Made by a program: the position numbers and the translations under genes. The notes beneath the pieces are model-generated. The model was not told the DNA's origin. It ran no database searches and was given only the letters and a program-made list of their open reading frames with translations. From contig WHUX01000702.1 of assembly GCA_015179025.1 (NCBI GenBank), forward strand, positions 1 to 13,444: DNA of 13,444 nt, given 5' to 3'. The stretch comes from Terfezia claveryi (lineage: Eukaryota > Ascomycota > Pezizomycetes > Pezizales > Pezizaceae). How positions within the stretch are numbered: position 1 is the first letter of the stretch; every line of letters begins with the position of its first letter. Shown here in pieces: positions 1 through 8,224 of this stretch.

Positions 1-78
1 ATGTCGCTATGGCCGCTGTAGTGTTGTGGTAAATCCTTGTTGCTATCCGTGACATTGAACAATTTATTCCTGTAATAG

Positions 79-183
79 CCTGGCCTGTTGCGATATCCAG
101 TTATACCATAACGGCCTGGTCCGTTGCGATATCTAGTCTATACTGGTATAGACTGGGCCATACCGGTATGGACCGGATTCCGG
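79..183. repeat. Short direct duplication and palindrome cluster
   Basis: A roughly 28-base segment starting at 79 (CCTGGCCTGTTGCGATATCC) recurs with a few changes at 115 (CCTGGTCCGTTGCGATATCT). It is followed by three inverted repeats: GTCTATAC/GTATAGAC at 136-143 and 146-153, a perfect 14-base palindrome CCATACCGGTATGG at 158-171, and CCGG-ATT-CCGG at 173-183. This is seen directly. A function such as an LTR fragment, hairpin or recombination remnant is unknown. Confidence 0.6.
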
Positions 184-264
184 AACAGACCAGAACATAC
201 ATATATATCCCAAAAGCATATGTTTTCTATATTTATATATAACTCTACGAATATATAGATATCT

Positions 265-360
265 CAAATATATGTATATAAGTCTCCAAAAGCACAAGTA
301 TCTCACACATATATATATAAGTCACCAAAAGCATGAATTTCTTATATAATATATATAAGC
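265..360. repeat. 39-bp AT-rich tandem repeat interrupted by the LTR
   Basis: Two adjacent 39-base units (265-303 and 304-342) share the pattern ATATAAGTC(T/A)CCAAAAGCA. A third unit begins at 343 and is cut off at 360, where the LTR starts. A related unit lies around 196-226. The element therefore seems to have inserted into a small minisatellite. Confidence 0.6.
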
Positions 361-626
361 TATAAAGTGTAGGAAGGGGGACTGGAAGATCAGATTAGAT
401 AAGATAAGGATCCTATCTAATTAGATAATCTCAGGCTAGTAATGCTACCAAGTAGATCACTAATAGTATATTGTTCATTTTTACTATTAAAGTTATTACT
501 AGTAGCATAGGATTACTATAATAGGTTAAAGTAGTATAGTAGTGCCAAAGGCACTTAGATGATTAACCAGTGGAACTTCTATATTGATTGTACTCTAACT
601 ATGTTCTGAGTTCTAACTATCTGTCT

Positions 627-744
627 AACTGAAGGGAAATTTAGGGAACTATATATGTTTCCATTAGGGCAGTGCTGGGGCAGTGCTGAGGTAGTGCACT
701 ATCATCTGACCCTTACATGATTTGAAATTAATATGATAGAAACT
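627..744 (-). promoter_or_regulatory. LTR core-promoter-like module with TATA-like site
   Basis: Read on the minus strand, this block has degenerate copies of the 11-base GCACTGCCCCA motif followed by ATATATAG (656-649) and then a conserved CTTCAGTT end. The same arrangement recurs at 11333-11426 on the minus strand and, better preserved, on the plus strand in both nested LTRs (7806-7924 and 8946-9064). Conservation between two element families and a TATA-like site downstream of GC-rich repeats suggest the LTR promoter. That role is inferred; no transcript start can be seen. Confidence 0.5.
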
Positions 745-745
745 T

Positions 746-773
746 CTAGATAGTACTTCCAAATACTATCTAG
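746..773. other. Hairpin conserved in the LTR
   Basis: CTAGATAGTA (746-755) and TACTATCTAG (764-773) form a perfect 10-bp stem around the loop CTTCCAAA. Stem and loop are identical in the other LTR (11453-11480) although the surrounding LTR sequence has diverged. It could act in the LTR RNA, for example in polyadenylation or strand transfer, but no function is shown. Confidence 0.6.
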
Positions 774-810
774 TACAAAATAGGTTAAGTCTTAACTTTG
801 ACTTATAGAT

Positions 811-882
811 ATGAAAGCATGTAATAATATATGAAAGCATGTAATAACATGTGAAAGCATGTGATATCATGTGAAAGCATAT
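811..882. repeat. 20-bp tandem repeat in the left LTR
   Basis: Four units with a period of exactly 20 bases start at 811, 831, 851 and 871. Each contains (A/G)TGAAAGCATGTAAT or a close variant. The other LTR has three units. In the left copy several TG dinucleotides have become TA, matching the RIP-like decay. Confidence 0.75.
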
Positions 883-1015
883 TAAATATTAGTAAAGCAG
901 AAAGCACACAGAATATTATATGTTTTGAGATGCTTGATGAGTAAGAAAATATATAACAAATACATTTGTAAGAGAGAAGGTTAGTTATAGGGTATGAGTA
1001 AGCCACTTTCTTACA

Positions 1016-1036
1016 TGTCTCCCTGTTTAGATGAAA
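1016..1036 (-). other. Polypurine tract next to the 3' LTR
   Basis: On the minus strand the bases just before the 3' LTR read AAACAGGGAGACA. The same position in the second copy (11703-11723) reads AAACAGGGAGGCA. A purine-rich run at this place is the expected plus-strand primer for reverse transcription. It is short and ends in CA rather than in pure purines. Confidence 0.6.
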
Positions 1037-1078
1037 ACTCCATCATAGGAAATAAACAGGGGTCTGGATTTATATACA

Positions 1079-2970
1079 TTAGTAGTTGACATTTAATCTA
1101 TAACACCTATTGTTCCTATCCATATAGATACTGCTACTACTTGCTCCTGTATCATACCTGATATTATCATACTCCTGCTTGAAATCCTTATCAACCAGTT
1201 TTTCTTTAAAGAAATATTTAAGTATCAATTGGGGTAAGTCTATCTCTTTTCTTTTGCCTTTGTCAATTTTAACTGTATTAGATGAAACAGAGGTAGCAAG
1301 AACATTTTCCCTTTGCTTTTTAATCATATCCAGAGTTTCTCTCCTTGTCTTATTCTTACCAAGCTTATACTCACCAACCTTTCTCTTTTTGTAAGTTTCT
1401 TGGTTACTACCATGCATCTAGAATTCTTTTTTCAATGACTCATCAACACTATCAGCATATACCCACTCATCAAATTTATGAGGCCATCCCTTCCATTTCA
1501 CCTTATACTACAACTTCCGTATTCTAGGTTGTGACCTAAATTCCAAAACTCTTTCTACCTCATACTTGTCTTCTTTAACTGATCCTAGTTGTTCCAGAGT
1601 TCTAGAGGGGAACAGTTGTATTAGATTAGGGAAGAAGGGTTTGAGAAGTGATGTGTGGAAGGAGTTGTTGATATTATTGAGGTTAGGAAAGTCAGTAAAG
1701 TCAAGTTTAGCATTTTGACTCCATGGTGAATATTTGGTAATGGTGAAGGGGCCTATCTGCTTAGGGGATAGTTTGGAGGAGTGGTACCTAGCTGGTAGAT
1801 TCTTTGTTGATAGCATCACCTGATCATTAACTTGGTAATCAGGGGAAGCTTTTCTGTGTTTGTTGGCTTACTGTCTTTGGTCCTTTTTTACTTTAGTAAG
1901 GTTTTCAGCAACCTGGTAGAATCTGGTTGTAGGGTTTGAATAGGTAGGTATAGGGTGAGGTAGTATAGGTGCAGACAAATTAGGCTGGTATTCTACCTTG
2001 GTAAAGAAAGGAGAAAGTCCTCTTGTGGCACTAACTCTTGCATTTACCTCTATTTGAACAGAAGGTATGGCTTGTACCCAATTCATTCCCTGTTCTAGCT
2101 TCTTAGCTGCAAATATAGGAATAATTGTCCTATTCTTTCTTTCACTTATCCCATCAGTCTGAAGGTGATATGTAGAAGATGCTTTATATATTATTCCATT
2201 TTTCTGTATCCAATCTTGAAATGTAGTAGACATAAACAAGGGGTCTTGGTCAGAAACAATTTCATAAGGAAAACCTATATTAGACTTAATGAATCTTTCA
2301 AAGATATCAATAACTCCTGATGTGTCAATATTTTCTGCAACAGGTAATAAAAAGGTAAAATCAGAATACCTGTCAGTCATGACTAATAACTTATGAAATA
2401 CTAATATATAAGGCTTGTCATCTTTAGCAGTTCTATAACTAAAAGTAAATTCAGTACAGGAAATCATAACAAGTTCTATACTAAGAAAATCTATAGCCAT
2501 ACTACCATATGGCCTAGTAGGTACATTCAGAGGAGTAAGAAATCTAGAGGGTTTCTATGTGGATCCCTTAGTGATTTGACAGGTTTCACAACTCCTCACA
2601 AATTCTTCAACCTGTTTATAAAAATCCTAAAAGATGTACTTGTTGGTAAGCTCATGTGCTGTTTTTGCAAGGCCTTCATATCTAGTAGTGACATGTGCTT
2701 ATTAGATAAGGGCTTCAGAGGCAGGGTTACCTTTAACTTATAGTCCTTTAGGAATAACTATCCTCCAAGCAAAATTCTTCAAAAGGTATATAAATCTATC
2801 TTGTACCTTTGCTATAGGTACTTATTCTCCTTTTTTAACTCTTAAGTACAGTGGTCCAAATACTATATCTTTTTCTATCTCTTCTCTATAGTGCCATTCC
2901 AACTCATGATCTCTTATCTACTCAGCAATTACTAAATCTGGTTCCATGCTCTTTTCATTATCATCCTAGA
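1079..2970 (-). pseudogene. Integrase with C-terminal chromodomain (broken)
   Basis: C-terminal part of Pol, which inserts element cDNA into the genome. A zinc-binding segment lies near 2570-2740; CETCQ supplies the two cysteines, but one of the two histidine positions reads Tyr (TTRYEG). The catalytic core follows with Asp at 2491-2489 (MAIDFLS), Asp at 2251-2249 (VSDQDP) and Glu at 2143-2141 (QTDGISERKN), the last two separated by exactly 35 residues. About 80 residues separate the first two acids, somewhat more than is usual. The chromodomain lies near 1440-1570 (YEVERVLEF, then YKVKWKGWPHKFDEW), followed by a roughly 110-residue basic tail. At least seven stops interrupt it (for example near 2738, 2690, 1870, 1510 and 1422). 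In the second copy the position near 1870 reads CAA and the one near 1422 reads TGG. It cannot be expressed as one protein. Confidence 0.9.
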
Positions 2971-4379
2971 CTCATATTGCTTTTTTCAAGTGGTCACTAT
3001 TATGGAAGGGTTTATTGAGGGCCTTCACATTATTTATCCTAGTGTTATAGGAGCTGACAAAGTTTTTGTTCAGGTTATGGTAGCCAAGACAATACTTGCA
3101 TCTTGGTATAATTTTCCCTCCTATGGTAGTAACTTTTGGGAGTCTTGGGTATAGATAAGACCAGTAGCCATCTTGGTTACATATACTGCATTTTTTGATG
3201 GTCTCTTTTGGTAGTGGATAAAGCTTGTTGTCAAGGGGGCACTTGTTGCTGAGGTGAGTGGTTTCCATACAGTTGGTGCATTTGGAAGGAGGAAATTTCT
3301 AGTACTTAGGACATTCCTCCTTAAAATATCCAAATGCCCAACATTTGTCACAAAGATTTATAGTAGGATCTTTGTTATTGCATTGGGAATATTTGTGGCC
3401 CACTTTACCACATTAGGAACAAAACCCTTGAGACTGAGTTTTGTTGGAGAAAGATGAAAGAATTGGATCCTTAAGGGATTTGTCAGAAAGGGTGCTGACA
3501 GAAGATGTAAGTGATGCTTCTGGGGGAGGAAGAGGCTGAAAGTGCACCTTCTTGTTATCTGCCTCATCCTTGCACTTAGGTGAGGCTGCCCTTCTCTTCA
3601 AGGTACCTTCAAGAGTAGAGTTCCACTCCTGAAGGTTTTCCACAACTACAAAACCCCTGTCAGTCCTTCTTAAGGACTGTTCCATCAGTTCTATAGCCAT
3701 GGGTTCCCTGGCTCTTTCCCATTCCTCAGGTTCATCTAAGTCAAAATACTCATCTATAAGAGTCTATTCCTGTGGGTCTTCTGCCTCAGATGCAGCAAGA
3801 GTAGAGGGAGAGGATGTACTATGTCTTTTGTTAATTACTAATTCAAACTTGTGTTTTCTTGTAACTGACCTTCCTCTTTCTTCACTCTCTTGTTATTACT
3901 GTTGGGCCTGGGCTCTAGTAGTGGTGGCAGCAGTTTGGACTGCTGCTGGCTCCTGCTGGAGCTATCTGAGCCTGAAATTTCTTTGTAGGGTGTTAGATTC
4001 ATCAGGTTCAGGGTTATCCTTAACTGTTGGTTAGTACCTTTTAGTCTCAAAGATTGCATTCAGGCCTTCCCTATCATGCCAGGTAGGCCTAGTGCCATTA
4101 ACCTCCTGCACAGGTCTTTGTGGGAGCTTGGTGGTAGTAATCTGGAGAGGAGAAAGTCTCCTTCTCTTTTGGATAGTGTTGGGAGAGTTTCCCCTAAGGA
4201 TTGGTGGAGATACTGATCTCCTAGTAGCTCCTCTCATTCTGAGCTATTGTGGGGAAGGCATGGTTGGTGGTGGAGAATGTGGGGGAGAAGTTTTCTTAAA
4301 AGCTTGTATTGGGACAGAGAGGTGGTTAGTTACTACTGGATGTTATAGTAAGGCAGTTGTGTAGTGAGAAGACTGTCCA
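2971..4379 (-). pseudogene. Pro/Ser-rich segment with five zinc knuckles, inside Pol between RNase H and integrase
   Basis: This stretch is in frame with the integrase downstream and with the end of RNase H upstream. It starts with a Pro/Ser-rich part (SPPHSPPPTMPSP, then RRSVSPP), continues with a charged region with Q/A-rich patches, and ends in an array of CX2CX4HX4C-like knuckles at 3421-3380, 3352-3311, 3280-3239, 3190-3149 and 3100-3059. Knuckle 3 is intact (CTNCMETTHLSNKC). Knuckle 1 has a stop in its CxxC, knuckles 2 and 4 have Tyr where His is expected, knuckle 4 also lacks its last Cys, and knuckle 5 is irregular. Such knuckles usually bind RNA or single-stranded nucleic acid. Their normal place is at the end of Gag, where this element has a separate one. 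The segment may be a captured domain or a duplicated Gag-like tail. Confidence 0.75.
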
Positions 4380-4760
4380 GTAGAGGGGATTCTAGAGGGA
4401 CTATATACTCCTCTGGATAGTACATCTGTAATATGGTTGTCCTTTCCCTAAATGTATTCTAGAGTTAGGTCAAACTGACTCATAGTCTCTTGCTACCTTC
4501 TCTTTATCTAACTTTTAGGGATACTATCCATAAATGTGACTAAGAGTTTGTGATCTGTTTAGATGATCACTTTATGACCCTGCAGTTCAGGCCTAAAATA
4601 CTTCAGTGAGTCAACAATTACTAATAAATCCTTATCAGTTGTTGTGTAATTCATTTGTCCATTATTTGATTTCCTAGAGTAAAATTCTGCTGGCCTGATA
4701 ATACCATTCTCCATTTGGTCAATCTATCCTGAGATCCCTATATTAAGATTGGAAGGCCTG
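4380..4760 (-). pseudogene. RNase H domain of Pol, damaged by a small deletion
   Basis: RNase H removes the RNA strand during reverse transcription. Characteristic pieces read on the minus strand are RPAEFYSRKS, NYTTTDKDLLVIV, LKYFRPELQGHKV and TDHKLL, ending with DNHITDVLSR near 4440-4410, which matches the usual N-x-ADALSR end of gypsy RNase H. Stops interrupt the frame near 4720, 4560, 4510 and 4450. The frame of this domain is shifted relative to RT. Around 4741-4757 the sequence passes from GLPI directly to a Gly-Ile-Ser-Gly segment, so the usual TDAS motif with the first catalytic Asp is missing. Confidence 0.8.
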
Positions 4761-5980
4761 AGTCATGATTAATTGGTTTGAGCACCTTATTACTCATTTT
4801 TAACTCCTTAATTTTTTTGAATGACTCATTATGCAAAGGAGTCTACATGTGCTTCTTTGTTGACCCTTGCAATTCTGATAGTGGTTTGGCTACAGCCCCT
4901 AATTCTGGACAAAACCTTTTCAAGTAATTAACCATCCCTAGAAACTTTTGTAGTTTCTTTTTTAAGTCAGGGATAGGGTAATTTGCTATTGAGTTGATTT
5001 TTTCTAGATCCATTTCTAGCCCTTGCTTGGTAACAATGAATACCAGTACTTTTAGCTTTGGAGCAAGGATCTAGCATTTCTTTTTGTTGAAGAAAAACTT
5101 TTCCCTGACCAATATCCTGCAGATCCCTCTCAACACTTCTTTATATTCTTCTAGGGTATCTGTTCCAATCAGAATGTCATCTAAATAAACCATGACTGTT
5201 TTTCTAATATAATCCCTTATTAACCAATTTATAGCCCTTATCATGGTTGCAGGTGCATTGCAATTACCTTGCTGTATGACTAGTAAGTCAAATTTTCCTA
5301 GATAATTTATAAAAGTGCTATGTTTTACTAATTCATGTACTTGCCTAATATTGTGATACTTATCTGCTAGATCAGCTGCTGAGATATATTCCTTGCTGGT
5401 TATCCAATCTAGTATTGCCTTAATATTAGGCATAAGTGTTTTATGCTTTTGCACTAGCTTATTTCGGAGTACACAGTACAATATGAATCTAGCCTGTTGC
5501 TTTCTATTCTTATCCAAATCTCTTTTAGGCTGTGTAAACATGAGGATACTATTCAGTGAGCTAGATAGTACTATTCTTCCAAATTCTAGCTCAGTTCTCA
5601 TTTGCTCTATCACTTGATTCAGGAACCTAGTATAGTTTATATAATATGCAGGCTCCTAGGTTGCACTATCAGGAACTATAATCTTATATTGCATGATGTC
5701 ATAAGGTTCTCTGATTGGTGGTAATACAGTTGGCTTCTCCTCTGAGAATAGTTCAGGGAATTCTTCAAATATATTAAACTCCACTTCTTCCAGATTGACT
5801 GCATTTGTAATAACTGGAGAGCTTCCATTATCTTCTAGCTCTGATTAGTCTAATAAGTCAAACCACTCTTATGACCATTCCTAGTCTTCCTGTAGATCTT
5901 CCACTAGGTCATTCTATATCTAGAGTATTGCTGTAGTTGGTTTTGGGTGATATAGTAATCTACCTTCAACTTCAGTTAAT
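4761..5980 (-). pseudogene. Reverse transcriptase domain of Pol (broken)
   Basis: RNA/DNA-dependent DNA polymerase of the element. In order on the minus strand: LFSEEKPTVLPPIREPYDI, the usual lead-in to gypsy RT; a 180-residue open stretch (5613-5071) with ARFILYCVLRNK, SAADLADKYHNIRQ containing the first catalytic Asp (5373-5371), QGNCNAPATM, and the YLDD active site (5187-5176); then the thumb-connection segment FLGMVNYLKRFCPELG. Length and order fit Ty3/gypsy RT. The expected Asp in the RF(I/V)xD motif reads Tyr here (ILYC). Stops are present near 5660, 5830-5930 and 5070. No separate gene start exists, because this is an internal part of a Gag-Pol polyprotein. Confidence 0.9.
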
Positions 5981-6560
5981 ATAGCATGTGGGTCTTCATT
6001 ATTATCCCAGTCATCTTCTGTTCTTCCTATATTGGTGGCTGCAGTAGTGACTCTTTCAAGTGTATCTTTTATTTTGAGCATATTAATCTTAATCCTTGTC
6101 CTGCCTGTAGGTTATATAGTAATTGCATTATCTTTAACATTCATGATTGCTTTATAATCCCTCAGTGCAGGTTCACCAAATATAACATCCTAGTCCTTCA
6201 GGTTAGCTATATCGAATATCCTAGTTTCTTGGTATCCTTGTAGATTTACTATGACTGTTGCTGTATTTATTATTTGAGATCTGCTGCCTTTAATTGCAGT
6301 TTTTAGAGGCTTCTTGCTGATCTCTTTTAAGGGTATATTAAACAGCTGACAATAATTTGCTGATATTAGATCTCTACCTAATGTACATGGATCAAATAGT
6401 GCATAAGTAATATGTCTATTAATTTTAATTTCAGCTGCATTAGAAGTTCTATAGCTTTCTAGTACTAAGAACTTCCTTGTGTCATTAGGATTCCTCATAA
6501 CCTGGATTGCAGCTGACTCTTGTTGTTTAACAGCTATCTCCTGATAAGCTATTTTTACCT
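5981..6560 (-). pseudogene. Retropepsin-like protease domain of Gag-Pol (broken)
   Basis: Aspartic protease that would cut the polyprotein. The segment INRHITYALFDPCTLG followed by DLISANYC has the layout of the retropepsin active-site loop, with the Asp at 6393-6391. The usual D-S/T-G reads D-P-C. Further on, LKD-stop-DVIFGEPALRDY and NVKDNAITI match the DVILG...W..N...W....I block between protease and RT in gypsy elements. The part from 6498 to 6190 is open for 102 codons. It is in frame with both Gag and RT, so no frameshift between gag and pol is needed. Confidence 0.75.
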
Positions 6561-7590
6561 TCTGTTGGGGCCATGCAGTATTAGGCCTAAAAGGCTGATA
6601 TGGGGGAAATCTTCTGACTTCTGGTTTAGATTTTATATATTGATAAGCTGAAGATATCTTCTTAGTAGGGCAGTCTCTAGAACTGTGACCCTTCTGACTA
6701 CAATGATAGTAGAACGCTATCCTTGCAACCTCTTCCCTTTTCTTTTCCTATTTAATATAAGGTGTGTATTTGGTCTTATCTTTCCTAGCACTAAGAAAAT
6801 TACTATAGAGGCCTCCTGGTCTACCCTTCTTGCCAGCAACTTTAGCTGCATTTCTAGCCACCTTCTCAGGTAATTTAAATTCAAACTTAGTCTATTCCAT
6901 AGGCTTACTAGGGCCCCATTGCTTATCAGTCTACTTTTGGTATTATTGCAAGGATTTTGTTTTTTGTTTTAACACATCTTCCTGAACTTTAATTTTATTT
7001 AATATTTCCTCAAAGGTTGACTCATATGATATTAACCATTTGACTTTAGCTCTAAACAAGGGTACTAGTCCATCTACTATTTTCATTTTGAGTGCATGAT
7101 CACTTATCATATCCTGTCTATTTAGGTCCTTGTACTAAATTTTAAACTCTTACAGATTCTGTACATACTACAGGACAGTAACCTCTGGCCTCTGGTGGTG
7201 TGCATTATATTTTTTCTACATAACCTCAGGTGCAACTGTAGAGATGAGTTTCCCTCTCAGTTTTAATATAAATTTATGGAAATTCCTATCCTCAACATTA
7301 GTTTTCTCAGAGCAATATTAATTATACCAAGTCTGAGTACTACTTTCAAATATAAAGCTTGCTCTATCAAAGCTTTCCTAACTTGCTATATCCATCCCTT
7401 AGTACTCTACCTACTTCTGCAACTATTGTACGTAGTTGTTAAAGGTAGTTTGATATCTCTACTTCTCTGATATTCCATCATTTTGTAGAGGATTAGTGAT
7501 TTTTACAAGTTTGTTTGCCTTCTTTACCAGAGATTTGCTAATCTGTTGTGAGGGTATAGCTTGACCAGTCTTTTTAGACTATTCCAAGTG
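6561..7590 (-). pseudogene. Gag C-terminal part: capsid-like region and one zinc knuckle (broken)
   Basis: Structural protein of the particle. A continuous minus-strand frame contains a capsid-like helical segment (near 7400-7000, with FESSTQTWYN, FKIQ-type and DHALKMKIVDGL motifs), a basic stretch, and a CCHC knuckle at about 6713-6670 read as YYHCSQKGHSSRDC. The first Cys of that knuckle reads Tyr, explicable as TGC to TAC. About 15 stops lie between 7590 and 6714; nearly all fit CAG, CAA or TGG having become TAG or TAA. The nested element cuts this part from the N-terminal part at 9366-10295. The downstream frame runs straight into protease. Confidence 0.8.
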
Positions 7591-7600
7591 GTGTAAGGAA

Positions 7601-7641
7601 GTTACATTCCATTTCCCAATGAAATGTAACTCCCGTTACAT
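7601..7641 (+). other. Three alternating inverted-repeat arms at the LTR start
   Basis: GTTACAT (7601-7607), ATGTAAC (7624-7630) and GTTACAT (7635-7641) allow two mutually exclusive stems: arm 1 with 2, or arm 2 with 3. In the right LTR arm 1 has decayed (GTCATAT), but arms 2 and 3 (8765-8771 and 8776-8782) are intact with the loop TCCC. A protein-binding palindrome or RNA fold is possible; the role is unknown. Confidence 0.5.
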
Positions 7642-7668
7642 ACCAACTTTTAACCTAGTGGAATATGA

Positions 7669-7707
7669 TATTATCAGGCCGCCAGCGTCGGCCGGCAGAT
7701 GATAATA
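7669..7707 (+). other. GC-rich hairpin in the nested LTR
   Basis: TATTATCA (7669-7676) pairs with TGATAATA (7700-7707), and inside it GGCCG (7677-7681) pairs with CGGCC (7689-7693). The island keeps several CpG dinucleotides in an otherwise AT-rich, CpG-poor region. It is repeated in the right LTR near 8809-8848 with only a couple of changes. Confidence 0.55.
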
Positions 7708-7805
7708 AAGGTATAGTAACTCATGTATTTCATTAAAATAATGAGCGTGACTTATTAGAAGGGTCACGCGATACTTATAGTTCTATTTCCTAGTAGTTTC
7801 TGGGC

Positions 7806-7924
7806 AGTTTCTATCATGTTGATTTCAAATCATGTAATGGGTCAAATGATGGCGCACTGCCCCAGCACTGCCCCAGCACTGCCCCACTCTGGACAGTATA
7901 TAGTCCCCTAAATTCCCCTCAGTT
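7806..7924 (+). promoter_or_regulatory. Promoter-like module, left nested LTR
   Basis: Three perfect tandem copies of GCACTGCCCCA (7854-7864, 7865-7875 and 7876-7886) are followed by TATATAG (7897-7903) and a CCTCAGTT end. The block matches, in element sense, the module in the LTRs of the surrounding gypsy element. GC-rich tandem sites upstream of a TATA-like box suggest a core promoter with activator sites. This is inferred. Confidence 0.5.
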
Positions 7925-8224
7925 GGAGGAGCGTTCAAGCTAGAGATAGAGACAGAAACAGTATAGTAGATATCTACCAATAATAACAGTATTGAGCTAT
8001 TAATTCTGGGCCCTTTATGGGCCTGTCTCCCTCTATGTTCCAATAACAAGTAATAGGCCGGTCGGGCCTATCTTCTACAACTAGAGCGACAATAGAATAT
8101 ATATAGCAAGATATACTTAAACAGAAGCTATAGGTTCCATGCACTTATAGTTTGCTGTAGTAAACTCTAGTACTGCCGCCTGGTAGTAGAGAGTTGGTTA
8201 TGAAGCATGCCACCTTACTTTACA

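Larger units (their letters stand above)
1..360. other. Non-coding flank left of the retrotransposon array
   Basis: No credible coding region is visible. The first 190 bases are richer in CpG than most of the window and hold short duplications and palindromes. From about 195 the sequence becomes AT-rich with TATATA runs and a recurring CCAAAAGCA motif. The left LTR begins at 361 inside this AT-rich repeat, so this is probably the original target-side DNA. It could equally be the edge of another repeat. No host gene is recognised. Confidence 0.6.
361..1015 (-). repeat. 3' LTR of the gypsy element
   Basis: This aligns along its whole length with 11065-11702. In element orientation it starts TGTAAGAAAG and ends ACTTTATA, where the right copy reads ACTTTACA, consistent with a CA-to-TA mutation of the terminal dinucleotide. 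It contains a 20-bp tandem repeat, a 10-bp-stem hairpin and a promoter-like module. It is directly preceded in element sense by the polypurine-like AAACAGGGAGACA. Confidence 0.85.
7592..8224 (+). repeat. Left LTR of the nested element
   Basis: This is near-identical to 8733-9364, with about 30 differences by eye, most of them transitions. It contains a three-arm inverted repeat near its start, a GC-rich hairpin, three perfect 11-bp repeats and a TATATAG site. A 74-codon minus-strand open frame (8049-7825) is present in both LTRs but is probably a by-product of their similarity. Confidence 0.85.

Noticed and set aside
811..882. CRISPR-like regularity of the 20-bp repeats
   Set aside because: Units are directly adjacent with no distinct spacers, lie inside an LTR, and there are no cas genes in this eukaryotic transposon context.
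803..1006. 67-codon minus-strand frame in the left LTR
   Set aside because: It arises from the 20-bp tandem repeat (HMLLHAFIYYY-like periodicity); the other LTR has a differently arranged frame.
3699..4364. Plus-strand frames of 111 and 90 codons
   Set aside because: Both are antisense to the Pro/Ser-rich and charged part of Pol, whose minus-strand frame runs continuously from RNase H to integrase.
1079..7590. Reassigned stop codons (for example TAG read as Gln) instead of a dead gene
   Set aside because: TAG, TAA and TGA all interrupt the frame, one stop replaces TGG rather than a Gln codon, and the second copy has CAA or TGG at several of the same positions. Mutation explains this better.
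7825..8049. 74-codon minus-strand frame, repeated at 8965-9189
   Set aside because: It lies wholly inside the LTRs, overlaps the promoter-like repeats, and its conservation follows from the two LTRs being near-identical. No recognisable domain.
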